DNA of 64,000 bases from Siphonodentalium dalli (taxonomy: Eukaryota > Mollusca > Scaphopoda > Gadilida > Siphonodentaliidae): the NCBI GenBank assembly GCA_032622095.1, contig CP136065.1, forward strand, positions 148,371,577 through 148,435,576, given 5' to 3'. Made by a program: the position numbers and the translations under genes. Position 1 is the first letter of the stretch, and every line of letters begins with the position of its first letter. Below the pieces are notes generated by a model. That model saw only the letters and a program-made list of their open reading frames with translations, ran no database searches and had not been told where the DNA came from. Below, piece by piece: positions 1 to 11,020 of the stretch.

Positions 1-59
1 TCACCTAGGCAAATATATTGCCTAGGCAAATTTTCCTTAATTCCCAGGGCTGAATGTTG

Positions 60-310
60 ATATTGACATGTACATGTAGATGGGAACAAGTCATTTTGGG
101 GGTCATTCAGCCCAAAAACATGGCCGTTGGCAGCCATCTTGGATTTCAAAATTGAATCCGTTGACGCGGGCTACAAGCTGTACTGTTTGTCTGATCTTCA
201 TAAAAATTATCATGGATGTTGACATTGAGATGAAGATGGGAATGAGTCATTTTAGGGTCATTCGGCCAAAAAACATGGCCACCAGCGGCCACATTTCAAT
301 TAGCACCTTT
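60..310. repeat. two tandem ~155-bp units with an ACATGGCC...GGCCA motif
   Basis: Two diverged head-to-tail units, about 80-160 and 235-300, share a GATGGGAAYRAGTCATTTT lead, a GTCATTC segment and an AACATGGCC core followed by AGCGGCCA or GGCAGCCAT. Related cores recur at about 18,430 and 42,385 inside the 3.4-kb repeat, so this looks like an edge fragment of the same loose family. The open frame across it has no protein-like features. Confidence 0.55.
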
Positions 311-476
311 CCTAATTCCTCCATTTACTGTCAACCATTAATATATTCCCTACCTAAGTTGAGCTACACTTTCATTATTAATTATTATTTGAGAGTGGTG
401 TGCATTTATGTATACAGGAATGCCCAGGGTGTGTATCTATGATCTATGCACGATAAACGTGATAATGATCCCATTA

Positions 477-1780
477 GGCCAAAACAAATTGAATGCGTGT
501 TTCCCGTAACCCGACCGACCGTCTTCAAAACCCCCCCACCCAAGTTCATTTTATTGGTTTTAAATTAAAAAAATCAATCTATAAACCGACCGACCGCACT
601 GTTAACCAAACTATGTACGCATGGTTCCATTTTATCCAGATGATTCATCTCGTGAGATACTAGTAAATGATATCTTTGATATATTTATATATTTTTCGCA
701 AAGCCACATCGTCACTCTTCAAACGGAAAGTCAAATTACGACTGGACGCTATACCGGAAGATGACGAGTTATCATTCCTCTTCGCTGACCAGAAGCACGT
801 GTTTGTGTATTTATAACATGGATGTTCATCGAGGAGGTTGATTCAAACCGAAATTCGAACAAGTTCTTTTCAACGATGGCGGTCGCACATGGTGCGGCGG
901 GATATTGTTTGTCGGTCTCCAGACTCCAATATAATTGGGATATTATGGGGCAGCCCTTAGGGCCATTGATACCTATGCCCATTGTGCAGGTCCCAATGAG
1001 GACGTAAAAACATCTCTGAAAAAACATTATTATTAATTGATTCAATGTGACTGGACTCCCATTTCCCATTAGGAGAGGAAGAAGTCAGACGCACGAGCGG
1101 TCAATACATTCGTATTCTACTGTATAATTTTACGCATCGTTTAGACGTTTACTATGTTTTCTATTTTGTCGTTATGGTTAAGCACGTGGCTTTCCATACG
1201 TTCTAACCGGTGAAATTCAATTGGAATCCTACTTATAAAAACATAGCGAGAGACCGTTTTGAAGAGCCAATCAAAAATGTTTGTTTCATTTTAGCTTGGA
1301 ATAAGATAAAAAAAAATGGCGTGATGCAGCTGACACGGCAAAATTTACCAAATGAAAAGTCAACTAAAAACTATTTTCTCTTCCGAATTTTTACGAAAAC
1401 ATATGGGTAAATCCTTATTAAGCAAATGTTACTTAAAATATATCAAGATTGTTGTGAGTAGATGAGCGGAAGGTATTTTTGTGAAGCTCAATGTTATGTT
1501 GATCAGTACAATTAAAATCTTGTGTCGATATTTCGAGTGAGGCGTTGAACTGAAGGGACAGCCTGAAAACACATTAAAAATGTAGCTGAATTTCAATAGC
1601 TACATGAGCTCAAATGAGCTATTTAGCTCATTTGGCACATGTGCCTGACCTGGTGGTTAGGCATGGCCCACACGAGACCATAAAAAATAAAATGAAAAAA
1701 TAAAATAAAATGAAAAGCCTACCGCCCGCCCCTATTTTTTGGGTTCGTTACGGGAAACAAGCATTCAATTTTTTTTGGCC
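477..1780. mobile_element. PIF/Harbinger-like non-autonomous DNA element
   Basis: A 1,304-bp element has terminal inverted repeats of about 34 bp that differ at two positions. Both ends start GGCCAAAA and contain TTGAATGC and GTTTCCCGTAAC. It is flanked by a direct TTA on each side (474-476 and 1781-1783), the 3-bp TWA-type duplication typical of PIF/Harbinger. CCGACCGACCG words sit just inside the left end and CCGCCCGCCC inside the right. The interior has only short frames (the longest about 106 codons, no transposase motifs), so it is non-autonomous. The TIR and target duplication are seen; the superfamily is inferred. Confidence 0.75.
1684..1725. repeat. AAAAT-type simple repeat
   Basis: An A-rich low-complexity stretch of AAAAT/AAAAATG words lies just inside the right terminal repeat of the Harbinger-like element. 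Confidence 0.6.
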
Positions 1781-1904
1781 TTAGCAACATTGTAATTTGT
1801 AGGCCTTAAGAATCGATGAGAATCACTGGTCAAATCAATTCTTGTACATGTAATTAATGATTGTTTTAAATTTTCAATGCTTTATGACTAACTTGATTCA
1901 GCAT

Positions 1905-2015
1905 TTGAGCCCTGGCTGCACTGACAGTGACACTGACAGTGACTGAGCCAGTGAGTGAGACTGAGACTGAGAGTGTGAGTGGGACTGAACTGAAGATAAG
2001 TGAAGTGACGGCAGA
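1905..2015. repeat. degenerate ACTGACAGTG/TGAGACTGAG simple repeat
   Basis: Imperfect tandem words built from CACTGA, CAGTGA and GAGTGAGACTGA cover about 100 bp. It is not coding. It separates the Harbinger-like element from the coding relic that follows. Confidence 0.6.
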
Positions 2016-2186
2016 AGTCCATGTGTCGGGATTTCATGCAAACTTTAATGATTCATCGATTCATATTATTATATTAATATTATAATAAGATTAGATCTAA
2101 ACAAATATTATTAAATTAATTATACTAGTATATCAAATTATCAATTATTAATTTATGATGCAAATAACGGGTAAATTATTAAATAC

Positions 2187-2431
2187 CTGTGAAATTCTCA
2201 ACCAGATTTCTTCCAAGTCCAAGCCTAGATTATCCATGCACTGGGAAACATCTTTCACAATCACATTCTGTGATCGTCCATTGAACCGAAATCATGCGTT
2301 GCGTTAAAGAAGAAGGCCAGGAACTTTGAAGCAAACTGAACCAACATCAAAGTTCTCGCACCGAATTCCCTAGTTCGGTCATGAACGTAGTGCGTATCCT
2401 TCTGGAAGCAGCAATCTGCGAAAGCGGTCAT
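2187..2431 (-). pseudogene. frameshifted coding relic or partial exon, function unknown
   Basis: On the minus strand an ATG at 2431 (AAC before it, an acceptable Kozak context) opens a 56-codon frame beginning MTAFADCCFQKDTHYVHDR and ending at a TGA at 2261. The overlapping frame stays open from about 2288 to 2187 and reads like protein, including VIVKDVSQCMDN followed by LGLDLEEIW. It ends at CAG|GTATTT, a weak possible splice donor. Codon-like composition in a GC-richer patch and the frame change near HDF/FRF suggest one indel in a former exon. I do not recognise the family. A spliced exon with a poor acceptor at about 2271 is the alternative. No upstream exon was found. Confidence 0.4.
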
Positions 2432-2439
2432 GTTGACCT

Positions 2440-3100
2440 ACGAATTCCCAATACGCGAAAATAGGCGAGCCGTAAAAAATTTCACAATGGTCACAACGCG
2501 ATTATCTCGAGCTGTAGAATATCTCACTTCATCCGCGAATCGAGACCTTGATTACATGTATATTTTCATCCATGATCGCTGACATTCAAAGCCAAATAAG
2601 ACCAGAAAGGCAAACATGTTGAACATTCAGAACAAGCTAGACGACATTGAATTTCGCTGAAAATGAAATCATCGAACTTGAAGAATGTCATACCGGCAGG
2701 TGCTCAAAGATACTCGCTTTGAACTTAACTGCACACCGACCTTGAACTTTAAGCGAAAGTTGCCTTGTCAAAAAATTGAAGGGCTAACTTGTATATTTCA
2801 TTATAGCTCTTTTCTTTGAAAAATACAGAAAACAATTTCATTTAGCGGGTTTATAATTCCACCACGAATACAGCGATTGCAAAAAACAAGAAATGCACAC
2901 CGTCACTACAAAATAAAACGACGTTATTTTTTTTACGTCGCGAAATATACAAATCTCCAAAACGTCATTTTTCGGAGCCGTAAATATCAAATTTGGTGGA
3001 CATTCATGATTATTGTTTTATTATTTCATGTTCTCTGAACCACACTGAACAAAACGACACATGAATTGTCAAAAATGGTTGGGTATTAATAGAGCAGCAA
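2440..3100. other. intergenic, no supported feature
   Basis: Mixed-composition sequence upstream (minus-strand sense) of the coding relic. No open frame with protein-like content, terminal repeats or tandem structure was recognised. It may hold unrecognised exons of the relic. Confidence 0.4.
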
Positions 3101-3108
3101 CATTGTTG

Positions 3109-3195
3109 GCAGTTGGGGTACCGAAATTCGGTACCCCAACTGCCGCCATACCAAAAAGCGGTCAGTTGGGGTACCGATCGGTACCCCAACTGACC
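3109..3195. repeat. two adjacent perfect palindromes sharing CAGTTGGGGTACCG
   Basis: The first palindrome (3109-3143) is 35 bp, perfect around a single central base. The second (3160-3195) is 36 bp and perfect, with arms GGTCAGTTGGGGTACCGA. Both have the same arm core, so the four arms can pair in several ways. They sit immediately before a TA microsatellite. They may be the end of a small fold-back element; no target duplication was identified. Confidence 0.7.
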
Positions 3196-3202
3196 ACTAT
3201 AT

Positions 3203-3205
<3 letters not shown>

Positions 3206-3240
<35 letters not shown>
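3206..3240. repeat. (TA)n microsatellite
   Basis: An uninterrupted AT dinucleotide run of about 35 bp directly follows the palindrome pair. Confidence 0.9.
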
Positions 3241-3242
<2 letters not shown>

Positions 3243-3440
3243 ATATATGGTGTTTCGGTGGGCTGGCAAGCAGAAAATTAGCTCAGGAGATTTTTTTTTT
3301 TTTAATTTAGTGTAGAATCTGGTGCGAGATCTTTGAATTCGTTTGGCTGGTAAAAAAAAATAATATACAATAGGTCTTAAAGGTGTTACCATTTATTTCA
3401 ACCCAACTATCAATCAGACCTATACGGCTACACTACTTTA

Positions 3441-3442
<2 letters not shown>

Positions 3443-3519
<77 letters not shown>
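3443..3519. repeat. (TA)n microsatellite with one TAGC interruption
   Basis: About 77 bp of alternating TA is broken once by AGC at 3482. The 200 bp between the two TA tracts contain T and A homopolymers and no coding signal. Confidence 0.9.
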
Positions 3520-3522
<3 letters not shown>

Positions 3523-3927
3523 AATATCACATGAAACCCCTATTATATTCTTTAAAAACGCATTACATATTTCCTTATATCACATAATGTATATCTTACT
3601 AGTGACTAATAAGTGCGTGCTTCCCGCCAATTTGGCAGTACGCCAATAAAATTACTTTACATTGATTAGGCGGATTAATACTATTTTGAAAAGCCGCGCA
3701 TGACACCAAAAACCAGACAATACAAAATGATTGATTTGTTCATCAAAGCAAAATTCTTGTCTAAAGAGGCAAATTGGGGACTATATTTTTCGTTGCAGTC
3801 ATGAGCGCGCAATACTGGCGTACGGTTGTGAAGCGTCTCAGCCAACGATGTAAATGTATGAATTTAAAGCTATTTTTAAGGATTTTGTTTTGTTAAAAAT
3901 TCATTAAGCTCTTGTGTTTTCCATGTG

Positions 3928-4090
3928 ATATACAAGATCTTCAACTCGTTATGTTGGGATTTTTTTTTTTATGAAACTCGATTAATAAGTTTGATTCGCA
4001 ACTCGTCTACGACTCGTTGTGAATCAAATTTCAAACTCGTTTCATAAAATCTTATATCCCCACATAACTCGTTGGAGATTCTATATAGAT
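3928..4090. repeat. fold-back repeat with ACTCGT words
   Basis: Left arm (about 3928-4005) and right arm (about 4010-4090) are inverted copies: AACTCGTTATG...GGGAT pairs with ATCCCCACATAACTCGTT, ATGAAACTCG with CGTTTCAT, and GATTCGCAACTCG with CGTTGTGAATC. The loop region is CTCGTCTACGACTCG. ACTCGT, or its complement ACGAGT, occurs repeatedly; the same word forms an array at 63.7 kb. Probably a foldback MITE. Confidence 0.6.
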
Positions 4091-4782
4091 GGTTGGTCGA
4101 ATGAAAAACTGTGCACCTTCCCTTCTAAATTAACGGGTTGTCAAGTTATGTTCTAACTCGCCGGGCTCGACCGAACATAAATTATTTATGGAATAACGAC
4201 AAAGAATGATGGTACGAAATATATGAACTTTAATGCAAATCGGGATGTGTAGATATATATCGTTCACCAACAATTCAATAATAATAATACATTTCGAAAA
4301 CTTTATATAATTTTACAATTTTACAACTCTTCAGCTCTTTGATGCATATTCTGTATAGTTATGTTGCGGGTGGGTGGGGGGGTATAAACTACAAAATCCG
4401 AAGTAGAGTCTTAAGTCGATACGAAATCAGCCGTGCGAAAAGACCCACACGCGCTTAGCGCAGTGAGTGACCACTCTGGCATACATGGACTTGATCCAAT
4501 TAAACCAAAACAAACTGGACTGTGTCATTAACTCTTACACTGCCATACACTCCTGATCGAACTTCAATAAATATATTGGGTGTATTTGACCGACTTAACA
4601 ACTACAGCACAACAACAAACAACTCGAATGTGCTCCGTGTAGTACATCAACACGCGGACATGTTTTGACCTTGGTTTATAATTTGCTATTGATCACGAAG
4701 CGCAAATGTACGACGTAAACGAAATGTTCCGACAACGGTCAACAATACTGTGAACTGCAATTACGTTTTAGAAACAAAGTCC

Positions 4783-4790
4783 TATATATA
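4783..4790 (+). promoter_or_regulatory. candidate TATA box for the PAN-like ORF
   Basis: A TATATATA word lies 109 bp before the ATG of the secreted ORF. A start site about 30 bp downstream would give a short 5' leader of about 80 bp. TATA words are common by chance in this AT-rich sequence, so this is a positional inference only. Confidence 0.3.
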
Positions 4791-4898
4791 TCGTGCAATT
4801 ATCAACCAGTAAGACCAAGCAAACCTCACATAGCTGTTGTATCCTTTAGACAAGGTACTGCACAGTGGTTGTGTTGCTACCACTAACATTATAGTTTA

Positions 4899-5285
4899 GT
4901 GATGTCGACTGTCATCTGGACAAAAATAAATTGTACCATTGGAACACCAGGTCTGATTTATAGGGTCACACTGGGTTCAGGTTTAATCCTGTTGCTATTG
5001 TCCTGTGCTTTAGCAAACAGCGTTCCGTCGTGGACCGGACGCGCCAGAGGAGGCCGGAGTTGCAACAGCTGTGATAAAATAACAAGCGTCACTCTCAGAT
5101 CAAAGATAGAATGCGCGTCTTTCTGGGCAAGGTACACCGGATGTAGGTCAGTAAACTTCAACAAGACAGTCGGAGAACCCCTGCCATGTACAATGTTTGA
5201 ATGCAGCCAGGCAAACCTAGATGGCGCTGCTTTGGCCGATACATTGAGCCGATTCAGTACGACACCGTTTTGGAATATATATTAG
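4899..5285 (+). CDS. small secreted PAN/Apple-like protein or first coding exon
   Basis: A 128-codon frame. A hydrophobic stretch (residues about 25-40, core LILLLLSCALAN) followed by a charged segment looks like a signal peptide, although about 24 residues precede it, so translation may start differently. The mature part has cysteines at 55, 58, 72, 82, 97 and 102. The segment ECASFWARYTGCRSVNFNK (71-89) fits the PAN/Apple pattern in which a Cys helix is followed by C-x-S-x-N-F. The C-terminal 20 residues look less protein-like, and CA|GTACGA near 5258 could be a splice donor, so this may be exon 1 of a longer gene. No introns, partner exons or homology search support it yet. PAN modules bind protein or carbohydrate partners outside the cell. 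Confidence 0.45.
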   Translation: MMSTVIWTKINCTIGTPGLIYRVTLGSGLILLLLSCALANSVPSWTGRARGGRSCNSCDKITSVTLRSKIECASFWARYTGCRSVNFNKTVGEPLPCTMFECSQANLDGAALADTLSRFSTTPFWNIY

Positions 5286-6040
5286 TTAATATGATTGTTA
5301 GGTTATTCCTCTTGCATCAAAATCAAAAATCAGCGATATCCACATTTGTTGGTGAATCAAGTATGTTTCAGACCTGCTATGTGACAGTTCTTATACACTC
5401 GCATGCTACAAGGAATTATTTTCCGAACACTCCGTGGTTATTTGGCAGCCGCAAAACATATTTTGACCTGACTCTGTATTTCTCGCTGTATTCAACGTTC
5501 TTTACAATAACGAAACAAGTAGGAATGCCTTTATTGACACGGTAAAATACATTAAAGATATTGAGTCATTGGATTTCAGTAGTTTACAGTATTTACATTT
5601 ATATATTCTGCCCAGAACTGTGTAATCAATATTCAAAATATTACTTTATCTGCCCAGAAATAATATTTTATATCCACTATATGATTTACATGACCTTGTT
5701 TGTATTAGGCTATTATGTGTTACATCCTAGCTACTGTTTCTTATCGTAACAGTCGACTTTATATGAACATATTAACTTTATGTTTTGAGCATTCGATACA
5801 AACTCAGCGCTCAGATACATTCTGTGTTATGATATATTCTCGAGAGTAAAGCACGTGCAATTGTTTTTCAATATGCATCGTCGCTCATACTTTAAAATTG
5901 TTGTAGTTAAAGAAATGTCATATATGCTTGACAATAAATAGTAAATCTAGCAATCTTTTAGAACTGATAAGGAAAACAATCATTCTCTTGGATTGATACA
6001 TGTAATCACACAGTTGTACAAATTCGTTGGCGACACAATT
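5286..6040. other. AT-rich intergenic or intronic sequence
   Basis: No supported gene. Short frames here are fragmentary and lack motifs. An AATAAA at 5933-5938 could serve as a polyadenylation signal if the PAN-like ORF is a single-exon gene, but such hexamers are common by chance here. Confidence 0.35.
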
Positions 6041-6441
6041 TTAACCCTTTACCCAACAAACCGGCCAAAAACGCCCAAATAAACCTTCACCAGCCTAAAA
6101 TATCTTCGGCCTGTCTCAATAGAACCATACAAATATGGGTATCATTGGAACCGGCTCATTGACCACATTGTGCTGGTTACAGTTATGCCCTGTGCCAATG
6201 CATTCTCTTATATATACGAGTCGACTATAGGTCGCCTCGCATATATAAGAGAATGCATTGGCCTAAAAAAAATATTTTTTTAACACTTTTTACCATTTTG
6301 TCTTACATTCTTTAACAATTTTATAATTTTTAATGTGTTAAGCCAATGCATTCTCTTATATATGCGAGGCGACCTATGGTCGACTCGCATATATAAGAGA
6401 ATGCATTGGCACAGGGCCCCTTCTGTTGGGTAAAGGGTTAA
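6041..6441 (+). mobile_element. piggyBac-type MITE with two hairpin modules (copy 1)
   Basis: A 401-bp unit bounded by TTAA on both sides. The inverted termini read TTAACCCTTTACCCAACA, i.e. a 14-bp TIR inside a TTAA target, the hallmark of piggyBac-type insertion. Inside are two 69-bp near-perfect hairpins (6194-6262 and 6342-6410), inverted relative to each other and separated by about 80 bp of AT-rich spacer. The left 140 bp (CCGGCCAAAAACGCCC onwards) is unique to this family and recurs in the 10.6-kb copy. There is no coding capacity. Confidence 0.8.
6194..6262. repeat. 69-bp hairpin module, first of a pair
   Basis: The arms read GCCAATGCATTCTCTTATAT and meet at a core of CGAGTCGACTATAGGTCGCC. 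The arms match nearly perfectly over about 28 bp. The same module occurs at 6342, 7826, 8115, 10651, 10799 and 35697. Confidence 0.85.
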
Positions 6442-6956
6442 CACACCCACAGATGAATGAAATATTCATAGTTGACATAGTTTCTTTCCATTGTATTTGA
6501 TTTTCGTAAAAAGGATTATATTACTTTTTGCAACTGATACCACACGGAATACGACCAGGGGCGAATACTACATAACTTCTATATACGTGCGATTTACAAT
6601 GCGGTGAGATTTCAAGTAATCGGCAAATCATTATAAACTGTTTGTGCTTCTTCTGATGCGAATCTTATTAGTAATACTATTTATTATATGCTTGCCTATG
6701 CAATGGCGGTAACTTACAGAAACAAAAATCTTCGTATGTATCTCTTAGAATCTACAGTAAAATACGATTTTGCTATTTCACTGTAGCTTGCCGAATGACG
6801 TCATGATGTCATCACTTGAAAGTGGTTGGCTACTGTCGGCTGATCTGTGTCAGAAATATGGGCCAAAAAAGTGTTTTTTTCCGTGTATTTAATTCGATGT
6901 TATTAGAAGTGAAAATGCTGTATAGTTTAGCAACTTTATTAAGCATTAATTAATAA

Positions 6957-7150
6957 TGCGCATATAATAAAAAGAACACCTACAGTTTTTGTTTGAACCC
7001 ATGAAACATCTCATTCGTGTCTGGATAGACATGTCGAATTTTCACTCGTAGTTTGCAGCCACTCGTGATCATTCGACATTTTTTCCAGACACTCTTGAGA
7101 TATTGCGGTATTCAAACAAAAACTGTATGTATTCTCTTTATATCTTCGCA
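6957..7150. repeat. fold-back repeat around TACAGTTTTTGTTTGAA
   Basis: Left arm (6957-7050) and right arm (7060-7150) are inverted, about 80% matching: TACAGTTTTTGTTTGAA pairs with TTCAAACAAAAACTGTA, CGTGTCTGGA with TCCAGACACT, and ATGTCGAAT with ATTCGACAT. The ends are TGCG/CGCA. It resembles a fold-back MITE. The target duplication is unclear. Confidence 0.6.
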
Positions 7151-7770
7151 TAATATCAACAGATGCCGCCTTGGGCTATACACTAATGAGTTTAATTACT
7201 AACCTCTTGTAAATATCATGTATAGAAGTGTTTTAGAATAGTATCCAGATAATTTATTGAGATTATTCATTCAAATCTTGCACCACTTGTTCCCCGTTCA
7301 ATTGTTGTCTTACTGATATTTGGATACTTCAGCCATGTAACACTTAGTCTTGGTATTGTTTATTATATTTATCCCCGAACACAAATTACAGATGTGACAG
7401 CCAATAAACAGACAAGAATCTCGCGTTTGAAACGAAACTATTTCTCTATATAATTCGCAGGGGGATACGTCACACAGAAATCACCTGACATTATATTAGA
7501 TAGTGTGTGGTTATACTTAATTTAATACAACACCGTTAAAGACTCGTGTCGTTTTTTTTCTAGTATTGATAGCAAATTGTTTTCGATGATGAACGCTTTC
7601 CTGATTCACTATATGCGAAAATGTTAACATTTTCAATCGACTGAACAATGGATTGCGCAAAAAACGGATGACCGGTTACGACAACAATTCTCAAGGAATA
7701 GCGAAAATAAGCACATAACCGACGTTAGAAACAGGGTACAAAACTACCATTCATGGACACGCGTAGGCTA
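7151..7770. other. intergenic, no supported feature
   Basis: AT-rich sequence without coding, terminal-repeat or tandem structure that I could recognise. Confidence 0.4.
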
Positions 7771-7774
7771 GATA

Positions 7775-8234
7775 TGTGACCCGCCATATCAAATCCAGTC
7801 GGAAGTCGGGATTTGTTTACCCTGTGCCAATGCATTCTCTTATATATGCGAGTCGACCATAGGTCGCCTGGCATATATAAGAGAATGCTTTGGCTTAACA
7901 ATTTTTTATCATGTTTTTTAAATAAATGTTTCTTACAATTTTTAGGACATAAAATAAAAAAAACATCCATTACCCTGCAGGGAGCCCCACACATATATAG
8001 AAGCCCATAGAAGAGTGTCGTCTGCTCATGTTTGTCTGGGGCTCTGTATGGGTGAAATTATAAAATTGTTAAAGAATACAAGAACAAATTATTAAAATTG
8101 TAAAACATTGTTAGGCCAATGCATTCTCTTATATATGCGAGGCGACCTATGGTCGACTCGCATATATAAGAGAATGCATTGGCACAGGGTAAAAACATCC
8201 CGACGTCCGACTGGATTTGATATGGCGGGTCACA
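7775..8234 (+). mobile_element. TA-flanked (Tc1/mariner-type) MITE carrying the same hairpin modules
   Basis: A 460-bp unit flanked by TA dinucleotides (7773-7774 and 8235-8236). Terminal inverted repeats of about 45 bp start TGTGACCCGCCATATCAAAT and continue through CCAGTCGGAMGTCGGGAT, with about three mismatches. Inside lie the 69-bp hairpin modules (7826-7894 and 8115-8183) in inverted arrangement, flanked by CCCTGTGCC as in the piggyBac-type copies. The 220-bp spacer holds a further small inverted pair (AGCCCCACA/TGTCTGGGGCT). No transposase is present. The termini differ completely from the TTAA elements although the interior is shared. Confidence 0.75.
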
Positions 8235-8239
8235 TATAT

Positions 8240-10620
8240 TGAAAGAAAACTGAGTTCTGGTTCGAACGGTATCAAAATCACATTTGCGCGTCAAAATCAC
8301 TGTTGCTCATCTGTTCCCCGAAAATCATTCCAGTCCCGTTTTATGTTCAACTTCGATTCTGTTTTGATCATGTCCCACTTTGATTATGGTTTGTTAATGT
8401 TTTTTGGAAGATGAAAAGGCTGGAAAACTTAGACAAAACGGCAGATATGTGAGTTTGTCAACATATATTTTGGTCATTGTGAGGGTGATAAATAAAAACA
8501 GCGTGTGTCGAATTGTTATTTCACTCTTATTTCCGCTAAAATAGCATTTCAACCAAGTGTTAATACAATGGAAAAATGTTGAGTTGATTTCTTGCGAACC
8601 AGCCGACATATCGTCATGGAATCACCAGATTTATAATAACTGGGTACCATTAGTTATACATGCAATTTACATGTGCAAAATGCGGGGACATTTCATCCGA
8701 AAATGTTCCACTTCTTAGACAATTTCTGTTTCCCTGATCACTTTTTTGCTGTTCCACTTCTTTTGTGATTAATCAAATACATGAGGGCTAAAAACTCATC
8801 GAATTCAGACCATATTCCCTACTTATGTGATAAACCATTATCATAGGGATTTCCTGACAAAACATGAGCTTGATTCGCGAGAAAGCAGAACGCATTTAAC
8901 GCAACAAACCCAAACATGCATGCATATAACAAATTATTCAGGACTATGTTTTCTGTCAAACCGCTATAGAAATTAAAGGGTCTTCAAAATGTATTATGCA
9001 GGATAACTTTTCACGCAGAAGTGGTTGGGTCAAGTTTTGCAGAAATGGGCGATCCGCGACTCTGGAATACGTGATACGGATAATATATCTATGTTATTTG
9101 GAATTGTCTATGTGACTTCGCCCGATTCAGTGGTGGGGTGTGGAGTTAGGACACCGTGGGGAGCCATACAATACAATACAATGGTGGTGTTACCGATCTG
9201 AATCATATTTCGATCTCCACAATATATGGAGAATATGATAGTGTGATTCAAAGCTGCTAAATATTTAGAGCTATGGATTGTATTTTATGTATGTGATGTT
9301 ATAAGTTATGACATAGTTATAGCTACCAGATCTAGAATATATTATTTGCACACAGTTATCAAACCCTTTGGTTGAACATAGTTCATGCTCGCTCTAGTCT
9401 ATAATGATCAAATAGATCAATGCAGCAAGGAAACGTAAAGTAATTCAGAGTCATTCTATGCCATACACACTGATGCTGAATTGGTAAGTGTCGCATGGTT
9501 AAGTGCAAAAAGACACACAGGGTGTCCGTAACGTTCAAACAGACACCCGTGCATGCAGGATCTCCAAAAAGTCACCAGCATAATTATCTCAATGTCGTTT
9601 CAAGGATTAAGGAACTGTTTGCGTTGCCAGTCAAATTCAAAGCGAACGTTTCAAATTCCATTTAAATTGCACTCCGATCAAAAACAAATACATGTAATAA
9701 TAAACAGCAGACAGACATCTAATCTGAAATCGATTGTTTACGACCTATATTCAATGACAATGACCTGTTCAGCTACACTAACGTGGCTATAATACAAGTT
9801 GCATTTCATCTTGGGTCTGATTTGGAGTTTGGCAATGTTTTTTATATCGATATCGACGTCCATTGCGTAGCCTCGTTTGTGTCATCATTTTTGGAACAAG
9901 GCGTTCCTGCAATGCATGCACGACCATTGCACAATATGACTGTTATAGTTGTTCACTTGTTTGAGAAGTGATGGACACATGGGTTGTGGGCGAACTCCGA
10001 TGACAAACCGCTCGGTCTGACAGAACTCTGCCATTGGAAGACATTATACACCATGTTCTTCAATCAACAATATTATGTCCTCTGATGATGGACTTAATAG
10101 AATGGAGATAAGCTGTCTTTGATTATATGGGCTCCCCCGACAATAACAACACCGGCGGTAATTCTGAAAATTAATTAATATTACCGATATAATTTGTGGC
10201 AATTATGTATATTAAATTATATATATTCACAAAACGACCTGTCTTGTTGTGAATATCACATATGCGCACATATGTATTTGAGTGTTTATATGAGTGGGAT
10301 ATAGGGAGAAAGTTTAGTGCTATGAGACACATGACGTGTAGGAAATATAACACAATAACCACTGAATGACAATGAGACGAGAAGGGATAAGGCAGACACG
10401 TCTATATGAGTGTGGGTAAGTTAAGTTGAATTAAATATTCCACATTATCCAACAATAGCTGACAATAGATAGAGCACAATAATGGATCGTGACATTGCTA
10501 TCAAGGCTATTTGGCATGACTCTGTATTTGTTCATGTTATTTGAGATTGATCACCCAGGTTTGTGTTTCAGTCGTAGCAAAACTTCATGTCTACCAGACT
10601 TATGCCTAGTTTCAAACTGA
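8240..10620. other. intergenic, no supported feature
   Basis: About 2.4 kb with no convincing gene. Frames of 60-80 codons (for example at 8394, 9553 and 9783) have no recognisable motif or splice context. A short run of ATACA words occurs near 9168. No inverted or tandem repeat of note was seen. Confidence 0.4.
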
Positions 10621-11020
10621 TTAACCCTTTACCCAACAGAAGGGCCCTGTGCCAATGCATTCTCTTATATATGCGAGTCGACCATAGGTCGCCTCGCATA
10701 TATAAGAGAATGCATTGCCTTAACACATTAAAAATTCTAAAATTGTTAAAGAATGTAAGAAAAAATGGTAAAAAGTGTTAAAACAAGATTTTTGTTAGGC
10801 CAATGCATTCTCTTATATATGCGTGGCGACCTATGGTCGACTCGCATATATAAGAGAATGCATTGGCACAGGGCATAACTGTAACTATCACAATGTGGTC
10901 AAGGAGCCGGTTCCAATGATATCCATATTTGTATGGTTCTATTGAGACAGACCGAAGATATTTTAGGCTGTTGAAGCTTTATTTGGCCGGTTTTGGCCGG
11001 TTTGTTGGGTAAAGGGTTAA
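10621..11020 (-). mobile_element. piggyBac-type MITE with two hairpin modules (copy 2, inverted)
   Basis: A 400-bp unit begins TTAACCCTTTACCCAACA and ends with its inverse at 11020, with TTAA at both borders. It is the same family as the element at 6041 but reversed: the family-specific arm (CCGGCCAAAA type) is on the right here. Hairpin modules lie at 10651-10719 (one base lost in the right arm) and 10799-10867. Similarity to the 6-kb copy is high across the whole length, implying fairly recent mobility. Confidence 0.8.
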
